This document shows, in pieces, positions 1 to 7,610 of a stretch of DNA of 39,120 bases. Position numbers and translations under genes: made by a program. This DNA is from a bacterium (GTDB lineage Bacteria > Patescibacteriota > Microgenomatia > UBA12405 > BS750m-G30): positions 1 through 39,120 of the forward strand of contig JAGGVZ010000046.1 in the NCBI GenBank assembly GCA_021157735.1. The letters run 5' to 3'. Every line of letters begins with the position of its first letter. Position 1 is the first letter of the stretch. Below the pieces are notes generated by a model, which ran no database searches, was not told the origin of the DNA, and worked only from the letters and a program-made list of their open reading frames with translations.

Positions 1-2
1 AA

Positions 3-281
3 TACCATCTTGACTGGCGTTTGCTTCCAGCCATAGCAGGATTAGAATCTGCTTTTGGGAAAAAGCTAGTTCCTAATTCGTTTAACCCTTTTGGTTGGGG
101 AGGAGGCTATTATTACTTTTCTGGTTGAGCAGAGGCAATTGAAACAGTAGGTCGGTCCCTTTCTGAAAATTACTATCGGCGGGGATTGGATACCCCGGAG
201 AAAATTGGTCCAGTATATGCTCCTCCTAATCCTCGCTGGGGAATTTTAGTAAGAGCGTTGATGGAGAGAATTTCTCCTTAA
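3..281 (+). pseudogene. C-terminal part of a lysozyme/glucosaminidase-like secreted protein, truncated by window edge and interrupted by an in-frame TGA at 126-128
   Basis: Frame translates YHLDWRLLPAIAGLESAFGKKLVPNSFNPFGWGGGYYYFSG*AEAIETVGRSLSENYYRRGLDTPEKIGPVYAPPNPRWGILVRALMERISP*; lysozyme-like fold pattern; TGA falls where Trp is typical (FSxWEEAIET-like). Confidence 0.6.
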
Positions 282-341
282 TCTGCCTTTCTTTTGGAGG
301 AGCTTTATTTTTTCCCCTTGTTTGATAAAATAAAGAAGTTA

Positions 342-414
342 GCGCCCGTAGCTCAACTGGCAGAGCACCCGCCTCTTAAGCGGATGGTTGGGGGTTCGAG
401 TCCCTCCGGGCGCA
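342..414 (+). tRNA. tRNA-Lys(CTT)
   Basis: Acceptor gcgcccg/cgggcgc, T-arm ggttcgagtccc, anticodon loop CTCTTAA; no encoded CCA. Confidence 0.93.
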
Positions 415-420
415 CAAAGT

Positions 421-553
421 AAGTCCCGGAGGGCGAGAACCCCGAGGATCCAAGCTTGGAGAGGGTGTTTCCCTTGGGGAAAGGTTTTTGAGCTGATAAG
501 AAAGGGTTCTGAGAGGAAGACCATACCGCGGTGAGAGTCCCTCCGGGCGCACA
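421..553. other. Structure-prone intergenic region with direct and inverted copies of tRNA-Lys T-arm/3' end
   Basis: 19-nt gagtccctccgggcgcaca at 398-416 repeated at 535-553; cccggaggg (424-432) complementary to ccctccggg (539-547); palindrome ccaagcttgg; tttccc/gggaaa hairpin. Confidence 0.6.
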
Positions 554-567
554 GATTACATTGGGTA

Positions 568-652
568 GCCGTGGTGGCGGAATTGGCAGACGCGCAGGAT
601 TTAGGATCCTGTGCCCGACAAGGGCATGTGGGTTCGACTCCCACCCACGGCA
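568..652 (+). tRNA. tRNA-Leu(TAG)
   Basis: gccgtgg/ccacggc acceptor, long variable arm, loop TTTAGGA. Confidence 0.93.
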
Positions 653-2095
653 CTATTTTGTAATATCTTTCCCAAAATCAAAGCTTTTCCAAAGAGAAAC
701 AAAAAACTTCTTTAGTCTTTGAAAAAAGTTTGTTTTGGGACGATAAAGGACAAAGTCAGATGAAGTAATGATTGGCTTTAGAGTGATAGCCTCAAGATTT
801 TTCCATTCAAGGGTAACTGTTTGTTGAGAAGGGGTAAGGATTTTAAAGGAAAAGCGAAACTTTCCCTTGTCTCCTGGTTCTACTTTATTGGAAGAGAAAA
901 GACAAAGGGGAGTAATTTTAACCTCTTTGGTTTCTTCTGGAAGCCAGCAAAATTCTCCTTTTTCTCCCCAAATTTGTTGACCAGTATTTTTAATTTCTAA
1001 AATTGCTGTGTAGGGAGAGTTGGGGACGATAAAAAGAGGAAGGTTAATTTTTTCTATTTCTCCCCCATTTTCTTGTTCCGGCCACCACGATTTTTTGGGA
1101 ATTTGTTGGGTAATTTTATAAAACGAATAAGGAGTTTTTTCTGCATCAACCCAAGAAAAATTAGAGAATTTTCCGTGAGGAAAGTAAAGAATAAAAGGAG
1201 TAAATGAGTAAATTTTTTTATCAGTATTCCAGATATTGAATGCTTGTTCAAAAAAATTGTTCAGCCGTTGGGCAGGATAAAAAGAACGCTGTTCCTTTTC
1301 TCCTTCACGGTGGGGCCAGCCGGTCTCGGTAATAAAAACGGGAATTTCTTTTTTAAGACCGAGTCTTTTGAGAAGTTTTATCTCTTCCCGATAACCAACA
1401 ATAGTTCCCCATCCTTTATCGCTTGGTTTTCCTGCAAAACCGTGATTAGGGTAAGAATGAGAAGCTAACCCTTCTATTGATGCTAAAACCTCCGGGTTAG
1501 CGAGAGCCTGACGGTAAAATTTTTGCGGAGAAGAATATGAAGGTGGACGATGAGGAGCAACTTGATCTGCACCGGCGAAAAGAAGGAAAAAGTTTTTATC
1601 TTTTTGTTTGAAAATTTTGGAAGCAGCGAGGAAAATTTCTCCATATTCTTGAGGATTAACTTCACCTCCCCACTCTTTTCCGTGGTTAGGTTCATTGAAG
1701 ACAATAATATATTTAGTTTTAGTGGGCCAGTTGAGTTGCGAGAGAAAAGTAGCTTGCTTTTTTAAGGTGAGAAGAGACGGTTTTTCCCAGGCTCCTTTTT
1801 GGGAATTGAAGTGGGTTGCCAACCTTACCAAAGGAACAAGGTGTTTCCTTCGGCATTGATTAAAAAATGTTTGCCATTGTTGATAATTAAGTTGGTCGTC
1901 TCTGATGACTATTGTAACCCACCCCCAATCTCCTCCTTGAGAGTTGACTAATTCAGCTGCCATAGAAACTTGTGAGGTATCCCCAAGGTGAATACCAAAC
2001 TTGTTAATTTCCTGGGGAGAAAAAGCCTTAACCGGAGAAACACCTAGAGATGCTAAAATTATAAAATTCAAAAGTAATTTTTTTATTTTGGTCAT
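653..2095 (-). CDS. Secreted clan-A-like glycoside hydrolase with C-terminal Ig-like domain
   Basis: N-terminal signal-like segment; IIVFNEPNHG and VFITETGWP resemble acid/base and nucleophile motifs of (beta/alpha)8 glycosidases; stop abuts the tRNA-Leu 3' end. Confidence 0.6.
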   Translation of the reverse strand: MTKIKKLLLNFIILASLGVSPVKAFSPQEINKFGIHLGDTSQVSMAAELVNSQGGDWGWVTIVIRDDQLNYQQWQTFFNQCRRKHLVPLVRLATHFNSQKGAWEKPSLLTLKKQATFLSQLNWPTKTKYIIVFNEPNHGKEWGGEVNPQEYGEIFLAASKIFKQKDKNFFLLFAGADQVAPHRPPSYSSPQKFYRQALANPEVLASIEGLASHSYPNHGFAGKPSDKGWGTIVGYREEIKLLKRLGLKKEIPVFITETGWPHREGEKEQRSFYPAQRLNNFFEQAFNIWNTDKKIYSFTPFILYFPHGKFSNFSWVDAEKTPYSFYKITQQIPKKSWWPEQENGGEIEKINLPLFIVPNSPYTAILEIKNTGQQIWGEKGEFCWLPEETKEVKITPLCLFSSNKVEPGDKGKFRFSFKILTPSQQTVTLEWKNLEAITLKPIITSSDFVLYRPKTNFFQRLKKFFVSLWKSFDFGKDITK

Positions 2096-2120
2096 TGGCT
2101 TATATTATATCTTTTTTGTA

Positions 2121-3209
2121 ATGGCTGATAGAAATCAAATTCTGGAAAAAATTGCTGCTTTAGAAGAGGAAATCCGTTCTACTCCTTATCATAAGGGGAC
2201 AGAGCATCATATTGGGTTGTTAAGAGCCAGGATTGCTAAGCTAAGAGAGGAACTTTATCAACCAAAGAAAGGGGGAGGAAAAGCAGGATGGGGAATAAAA
2301 AAAGAGGGTGATGCTAGTTGCGTTCTTGTCGGTCCACCTTCAGCGGGGAAATCTACTCTTCTTAATGCTTTAACAGGAGCAAATTCCAAGACTGGTTCTT
2401 ATGATTTTACTACTTTAAGAATGATTCCCGGAGTGATGTTCTACCGAGGAGCGAAAATTCAGATTTTTGATTTGCCCGGATTAATAGCGGGAGCTTCCCA
2501 AGGAAAAGGAGACGGTAAACAGATTATTTCTGCTATTCGAGGGGCAGATTTAGTTATTTTAGTGGTGGATGTAACTCGTCTTCATTTATTTTCCGAAATG
2601 AAAGAAGAACTTTCTCGGGCTGGAGTGAGACTTAATCAATCCCCTCCAAAGATAAAAGTTAAAAAACTGTCTCGAGGAGGAGTGAGAATAATTAACCCTT
2701 ATCATAATTTCCCTGAAGAAACTTTAATAGAGATTGCTTGCGAGTTTGGGATTAAAAATGGAGAGATTATTTTTCAAGAAAAAATAGATTCTTTGGAGAA
2801 AGTAATTGATGTCTTGATGGGAAATAGGGCCTATTTACCCTGTTTAGAAGTAGTTACCAAGATAGATTTGCAGCCTGGTTTCAAAGGAAAAGGGGTGGTG
2901 GGGGTAAGTGCTTTGAAAGATATAGGCTTGGAGAAGTTAAAAGAAGCGATTTGGGAAAAAGTAGGACTGATTAGAGTTTATTTAAAAAAAGACAAAAAAA
3001 GTCGTCCTGATTTTTCTCAACCTTTAATTTTAAAGAAGGGAGTCCAGGCGATTGAGGCGGCGGAGGCAATTTCTTCCCAATTGCGAGAGGAAACGAAAAG
3101 GATTTTTATTTGGGGACCGGGAGCAAAATTTCCGGGACAGGAAATTCCCTTTTCCCATCCTTTAAGAGACGGAAGCATTCTTTTCTTTGAAAAGAGAGTT
3201 AGAGATTGA
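2121..3209 (+). CDS. DRG/Rbg-family GTPase with TGS domain
   Basis: TPYHKGTEHHIGLLRARIAKLREEL N-terminus, GPPSAGKSTLLNALTGA, DLPGLIAGA, C-terminal TGS-like FIWGPGAKFPGQEIPFSHPLRDGSILFFEK. Confidence 0.88.
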   Translation: MADRNQILEKIAALEEEIRSTPYHKGTEHHIGLLRARIAKLREELYQPKKGGGKAGWGIKKEGDASCVLVGPPSAGKSTLLNALTGANSKTGSYDFTTLRMIPGVMFYRGAKIQIFDLPGLIAGASQGKGDGKQIISAIRGADLVILVVDVTRLHLFSEMKEELSRAGVRLNQSPPKIKVKKLSRGGVRIINPYHNFPEETLIEIACEFGIKNGEIIFQEKIDSLEKVIDVLMGNRAYLPCLEVVTKIDLQPGFKGKGVVGVSALKDIGLEKLKEAIWEKVGLIRVYLKKDKKSRPDFSQPLILKKGVQAIEAAEAISSQLREETKRIFIWGPGAKFPGQEIPFSHPLRDGSILFFEKRVRD

Positions 3210-4467
3210 GAAGCCGGGAAGTTATTTTAACGGAGACAATTTTTCCCTGAAGGTTTTGGGAAGAGGGATAGGTTATTCCGATATAATTATCTGTTAAGCC
3301 GTACCATTTCTGAGGAGCAACTTGTTCCAAAAAAAGTACAGGAAAAGTCTTTCCTATTAACTTTTCTTTAAAGGCTTTTTCTTTCTCTTTTCCTATTTTT
3401 CTAATTAAAGCAGCTCTTCTTATTTTTTCTTCTTTGGAGACTCTTCCCCACTCTTTTTCCATTTTTGCCGCCGCTGTTCCCGGTCGAGGGTTATAACGAA
3501 AAACATGGAGGCGGGAAAAAGGTAATTGCTGGATAATTTTTACTGTTTCTTTGAACTCTTTTTCCGTTTCTCCGGGAAAACCAACAATAATGTCGGTGCC
3601 TAATCCTAGAAAGGGGTTATCTTGGGTTAATTTATCGACAACTTTGAGGTATTGAGACAGGTGGTAGGGGCGATTCATCTTTTTAAGAATTTTTTCCGAG
3701 CCGGATTGGAGGGGGAGGTGAAGATAGCGGGAAAATCGCGGAGAGTTGGTTTGCCATCGCTTTTTAAGAAAGTTTATTAAAGAGGGAGAAATCCCTTCTG
3801 GGTTTAGGGAACCAAAACTAATCCGAGGCAAAGAGGTTTCTTTTTCTATCTTTCTTAGAAGAGTTAAAAGAGAAAAGCTCTTCCCCCGGTAGAAGGAGAG
3901 GTTGGTTCCGGTAAGGACTACTTCTTGAAAGCCCTTTTTTTCTGCCTGTTTTATTAAATAGATTGCTTTAGCGGGAGGAAGAGAAATTAGCGAAGAACGG
4001 AGGAAAGGGACGATACAATAAGTGCAAAACTGGCGGCAGCCACTTTGGATCCGGAGAAGAAAGCGGTGGGAGCGAGGAAAGGGATGATTGATTTGAAAAG
4101 AAAAAGGACAGTTAATTTTTTGAAGAATTTTTTCTTTTTCTGGATTATCAAAAGTAAAGGAGGCAAAAGAAAACGCCTGAGGAGAAAAACTTACCCCGCA
4201 GCCAATGGGAATAATTTTTGCCTGAGGATAGCGTTTTTTTAACAGTTTTGCCGTTCTTTTTGACTCAGCAAATCCTTTTTGGGTGACAGCGCAAGTGTTA
4301 ATGATTATCAGATAGGGAGAAACAGAATCACTTTTCCAACCTTGTTTTTCTAGCCAACCAGCGATAGCAAGAACTTCGGCCTGATTGGTGCGACAGCCTA
4401 AGCTTTTAACCAAAAAAGTTTTTCTGGGAGCATGGTCAATTATTTCTTTAAATTTTGAGATACTCAT
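3199..4467 (-). CDS. mtaB: MiaB/MtaB-like radical SAM tRNA methylthiotransferase
   Basis: LGCRTNQAE N-terminal motif, SGCRQFCTYCIVPF radical SAM cluster, GTDIIVGFPGET. Confidence 0.85.
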   Translation of the reverse strand: MSISKFKEIIDHAPRKTFLVKSLGCRTNQAEVLAIAGWLEKQGWKSDSVSPYLIIINTCAVTQKGFAESKRTAKLLKKRYPQAKIIPIGCGVSFSPQAFSFASFTFDNPEKEKILQKINCPFSFQINHPFPRSHRFLLRIQSGCRQFCTYCIVPFLRSSLISLPPAKAIYLIKQAEKKGFQEVVLTGTNLSFYRGKSFSLLTLLRKIEKETSLPRISFGSLNPEGISPSLINFLKKRWQTNSPRFSRYLHLPLQSGSEKILKKMNRPYHLSQYLKVVDKLTQDNPFLGLGTDIIVGFPGETEKEFKETVKIIQQLPFSRLHVFRYNPRPGTAAAKMEKEWGRVSKEEKIRRAALIRKIGKEKEKAFKEKLIGKTFPVLFLEQVAPQKWYGLTDNYIGITYPSSQNLQGKIVSVKITSRLLNL

Positions 4468-5614
4468 GCCTTAACTCCTCCAAACAGTTTTCTTTAATTG
4501 CTTGTCTTATTTGTTTCATCAGCTGGGTAAAGAAATAGAGATTGTGAATAGTAAGAAGGCGATAGCCTAAAAGCTCTTTGCTTTTGAAGAGATGATGGAG
4601 ATAAGCACGGGAGAAGTGACGGCAAGTGTAACAACGGCAGTCTTTTTGTAAAGGAGAAAAGTCAGTTTTATATCTTTTTTTGGTGATATCCAAAGGCTTA
4701 GCAACCTTTTTGGCTAGAAACTTTCCCATCCTAGCTAGTCGTGTGGGGATAACACAATCAAAAGTGTCAATTCCTCTTTCTACAAAATCAAAGATATCGT
4801 CTATTTGCCCTACTCCTAAAAGGTGTCTTGGTTTTGAGGAAGGAAGGTGAGGAATTATCCAATCCACCACTTGGCGCATCTTTTCTTTCGGCTCACCTAC
4901 AGAGACACCGCCGATGGCAATTCCATCAAAATCCAAAGAAGCAATAAATTTGGCTGATTGTTCTCTGAGATTTTTAAAGTAGCTTCCTTGGACTACTCCA
5001 TAGAGGAACTGGGGTGTTTTTTGTTGTTGGTTAAGCTTTTGATGGGTTCGAAGGGAAATTTCTGCCCAGCGGTGGGTTCTTTCAAGAGAGAGGCGGGCTT
5101 TTTCTTTGGAGATTGGATAAGGGAGGCAGTCGTCAAAAGCAATAATTAAATCTGCTCCTAGTTGATGTTGAATGGTAATAGACTCTTGGGGGCCAAGGAA
5201 GATTTCTTTTCCATCTATCGGAGATCGGAATAGAACACCGTTATCTTGGATTTTAACCAGTTTTCCTCCAAAAAGTTCATCCTGATTTTTGGGGCGAAAA
5301 TGGGGTTGCCCAAGGCTAAAGACTTGAAAACCACCCGAGTCGGTAATAATGGGCCCTTTCCAACCACAAAATTGATGTAATCCTCCGGCTTTTTGAATTA
5401 CTTCTGGTCCCGGGCGAAGGAGCAAATGATAAGTATTGGCAAAGAATATTTGTACTTCCAATTGAGAGAGTTCCTCGGGCGAGAGGCTTTTAACTGAAGC
5501 ATTAGTCCCCACGGGAATAAAAGCAGGAGTTTCTATTTCCCCATGAGGAGTTTTAATAATCCCTAACCTTGCTTTGGTTTTTTTACTTTGGTAAATTTTC
5601 TGAAAAAGAGACAT
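4448..5614 (-). CDS. tgt: Queuine/preQ1 tRNA-ribosyltransferase
   Basis: ITDSGGFQVFSL, AIGGVSVGEPKEKM, zinc site CRCYTCRHFSRAYLHHL. Confidence 0.93.
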   Translation of the reverse strand: MSLFQKIYQSKKTKARLGIIKTPHGEIETPAFIPVGTNASVKSLSPEELSQLEVQIFFANTYHLLLRPGPEVIQKAGGLHQFCGWKGPIITDSGGFQVFSLGQPHFRPKNQDELFGGKLVKIQDNGVLFRSPIDGKEIFLGPQESITIQHQLGADLIIAFDDCLPYPISKEKARLSLERTHRWAEISLRTHQKLNQQQKTPQFLYGVVQGSYFKNLREQSAKFIASLDFDGIAIGGVSVGEPKEKMRQVVDWIIPHLPSSKPRHLLGVGQIDDIFDFVERGIDTFDCVIPTRLARMGKFLAKKVAKPLDITKKRYKTDFSPLQKDCRCYTCRHFSRAYLHHLFKSKELLGYRLLTIHNLYFFTQLMKQIRQAIKENCLEELRHEYLKI

Positions 5615-5645
5615 TTTTCTGGGAATATGATATCATTTCTTAAAA

Positions 5646-5733
5646 GGAGGAGTCGCCTAGCGGCCGATGGCACCGGTTTGCTAAACCGGGTCCCCTAAAA
5701 AGGGACACGCGGGTTCGAATCCCGCCTCCTCCG
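5646..5733 (+). tRNA. tRNA-Ser(GCT)
   Basis: ggaggag/ctcctcc acceptor, long variable arm gtcccctaaaaagggac, loop TTGCTAA. Confidence 0.93.
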
Positions 5734-5741
5734 CTATTTTA

Positions 5742-6269
5742 ATGGATATTTTTCTTTCCCCACCAGTAGCTTTTCTCCTAATTATTTTTTTAGGAGCAGT
5801 TATTTTTTATCTTGTTTACGTGTTTTTTATCCATGAAGGCCCTGTTTATCTTCCTTCTTCGTTTTCTGTGGCCGAGAAAATGATGGAACTGGCAGGAGTG
5901 AAAAAGGGAATGACGGTATTAGACTTGGGTTCTGGGGACGGAAGGATTCTGTTTGCTGCCGCTAAAAGAGGGGCACGGGCAATAGGATACGAAATCGACC
6001 CTTTTTTAGTCTTGGAGACTAGAAAGAAAGTAAAAAAAATGGGATTGCAAAAATTGGTAAGAGTCCATTGCCAGAGTTTTTGGAAGGCCGATTTTAATCA
6101 GGCCGACGTTATTGCTGTTTATCTTTTACCTAAGTATATGGAAAAACTGGAGAAACTTCTTAAAAAGAGGCTAAAGAAAAAGATTTTGGTAGTTTCTAAT
6201 TTTTATCGTTTTCCCCATCAGTCTCCGCTTCTTCAAAAAGGGCGGGTGATTCTTTACGAATTTCCTTAG
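5742..6269 (+). CDS. Membrane-anchored class I SAM-dependent methyltransferase
   Basis: N-terminal TM segment, motif I VLDLGSGDGRILFAAAKRG; starts 8 nt after the tRNA-Ser. Confidence 0.75.
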   Translation: MDIFLSPPVAFLLIIFLGAVIFYLVYVFFIHEGPVYLPSSFSVAEKMMELAGVKKGMTVLDLGSGDGRILFAAAKRGARAIGYEIDPFLVLETRKKVKKMGLQKLVRVHCQSFWKADFNQADVIAVYLLPKYMEKLEKLLKKRLKKKILVVSNFYRFPHQSPLLQKGRVILYEFP

Positions 6270-6343
6270 TGTCCCTGGGGAGAGTCGAACTCCCGACCTT
6301 CCGCTTAGAAGGCGGACGCTCTATCCATCTGAGCTACAGGGAC
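6270..6343 (-). tRNA. tRNA-Arg(TCT)
   Basis: Reverse complement GTCCCTGTAGCTCAG...CTTCTAA...CCAGGGACA. Confidence 0.92.
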
Positions 6344-6348
6344 TGGTG

Positions 6349-6422
6349 TCGGAGCGGCGGGACTTGAACCCGCGACCTCAGCGTCCCAAACGCTGCGCGC
6401 TCGCCAACTGCGCCACGCTCCG
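6349..6422 (-). tRNA. tRNA-Pro(TGG)
   Basis: CGGAGCG/CGCTCCG acceptor; loop TTTGGGA. Confidence 0.92.
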
Positions 6423-6429
6423 GATTTTG

Positions 6430-6514
6430 TGCCGCGGGAGGGATTCGAACCCTCACGCCCTTGTGGGGCACAAGATTTTAAGTCTTGCCTGTCTGCCAAT
6501 TCCAGCACCGCGGC
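6430..6514 (-). tRNA. tRNA-Leu(TAA)
   Basis: GCCGCGG acceptor, loop CTTAAAA, long variable arm. Confidence 0.92.
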
Positions 6515-6883
6515 TTATTTTTGATTTTCTAGCTTTTCCTCAATTTCTGCTAAGACCTTTAAAATCTGCTGTTGATAGTGTTGATTTTTCTCTTCCAAAT
6601 CAAGAATTTTATCGACAATATCCTTTTCTCGTTTTTGGGCAGCTGCTTCTCGCCGATCTCGAGCAATTTCCGCTTTGTTAGAGGCAATCAAAAGAAAAAT
6701 ACCAATAAAGATTGCCTCTAAAGAAACAGCGAGAGTGAGGATATTAATATCAAATTTGTAAATGAGCCAAAAAGCAAACCAGGCAGCGTGGAGAATGACT
6801 CCTAGCCAGCTGCCAGCAATTTTGCTCACAAACGCGAGCGTAATTTTCTCTAATTTTTCTAAAGGCTTTTCTTTCTCTTCCAC
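6515..6883 (-). CDS. DUF1003-like membrane protein with coiled-coil C-terminus
   Basis: GTG start; SKIAGSWLGVILHAAWFAFWLIYKFDINILTLAVSLEAIFIGIFLLIASNKAEIARDRREA; lies between tRNA-Gln and tRNA-Leu. Confidence 0.75.
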   Translation of the reverse strand: MEEKEKPLEKLEKITLAFVSKIAGSWLGVILHAAWFAFWLIYKFDINILTLAVSLEAIFIGIFLLIASNKAEIARDRREAAAQKREKDIVDKILDLEEKNQHYQQQILKVLAEIEEKLENQK

Positions 6884-6887
6884 GCGG

Positions 6888-6958
6888 TTCGGGGACGTGG
6901 ATTCGAACCACGATTCGCAGCTCCAAAGGCTGCTGTCCTACCGTTAGACGATCCCCGA
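6888..6958 (-). tRNA. tRNA-Gln(TTG)
   Basis: TCGGGGA/TCCCCGA acceptor; loop CTTTGGA. Confidence 0.9.
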
Positions 6959-6965
6959 ATGTAGG

Positions 6966-7038
6966 AGCGGCGGAGGGGATTTGAACCCCCGACCTTCTCC
7001 TTGGCAAGGAGACGTTCTGCCAGCTGAACTACCGCCGC
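6966..7038 (-). tRNA. tRNA-Gly(GCC)
   Basis: GCGGCGG/CCGCCGC acceptor; loop TTGCCAA. Confidence 0.92.
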
Positions 7039-7053
7039 TGGTAATGAGCTAGG

Positions 7054-7126
7054 AGCGGGAGACGGGATTCGAACCCGCGACCTTCTCCTTGGAAGGGAGA
7101 TGCTCTACCAACTGAGCTACTCCCGC
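7054..7126 (-). tRNA. tRNA-Gly(TCC)
   Basis: GCGGGAG/CTCCCGC acceptor; loop CTTCCAA. Confidence 0.92.
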
Positions 7127-7135
7127 GCAACTGGG

Positions 7136-7208
7136 TGCCGAGGGTCGGAGTCGAACCGACATCCCGGGTTTTTCAGACCCGTGCCGTGACCGGCTTGGCT
7201 ACCTCGGC
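7136..7208 (-). tRNA. tRNA-Phe(GAA)
   Basis: GCCGAGG/CCTCGGC acceptor; loop CTGAAAA; short variable loop. Confidence 0.9.
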
Positions 7209-7283
7209 AAAATGCCTATTTATAGGAAAAATTTTAACGTATATTTTTTAAATTATACAATATTTGCTCTGTTTTTAAAAGGG

Positions 7284-7368
7284 TGCCGAGGGGGGGATTT
7301 GAACCCCCACGCCCTATACGGACACAGCCTCCTCAAGGCTGCCTGTCTGCCAATTCCAGCACCTCGGC
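7284..7368 (-). tRNA. tRNA-Leu(GAG)
   Basis: GCCGAGG acceptor; loop TTGAGGA; long variable arm. Confidence 0.92.
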
Positions 7369-7414
7369 TCACGATAAATATAATATCAAAATCCTCTTTC
7401 TTTAGCTACTTCAG

Positions 7415-7488
7415 TGGCCGCTAGAGGACTCGAACCTCTGACCTTCCGGATGTAAACCGGACGCTCTAACCAACTGAGCTAAGCGGCC
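7415..7488 (-). tRNA. tRNA-Val(TAC)
   Basis: GGCCGCT/AGCGGCC acceptor; loop TTTACAT. Confidence 0.92.
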
Positions 7489-7492
7489 TCAG

Positions 7493-7577
7493 TGCCAGAG
7501 GGGGGATTTGAACCCCCACCCCCAAAATGGGGACACGCTCCTGAAGCGTGCCTGTCTGCCAATTCCAGCACTCTGGC
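7493..7577 (-). tRNA. tRNA-Leu(CAG)
   Basis: GCCAGAG/CTCTGGC acceptor; loop TTCAGGA; long variable arm. Confidence 0.92.
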
Positions 7578-7610
7578 TTTGAGGCGTATTTCAATTTTAA
7601 CAAAGAGAGT

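Noticed and set aside
126-128. Genome-wide UGA reassignment (Trp or Gly)
   Set aside because: Many well-supported genes here end at TGA with a normal C-terminus (e.g. DRG GTPase at 3209, rsmI at 12870), and Trp uses TGG.
339-653. 104-aa minus-strand ORF
   Set aside because: Antisense to tRNA-Lys and tRNA-Leu (GGTRTPN-type translation of tRNA); spurious.
1054-1765. Small ORFs within the glycoside hydrolase gene
   Set aside because: Out-of-frame or antisense overlaps of a strongly supported CDS.
6305-7424. ORFs 6305-6508, 6346-6681, 6750-7007, 6762-6947, 7212-7424
   Set aside because: Read through tRNA genes on either strand (RRDLNPRPQ, GRDSNPHAL patterns); not real proteins.
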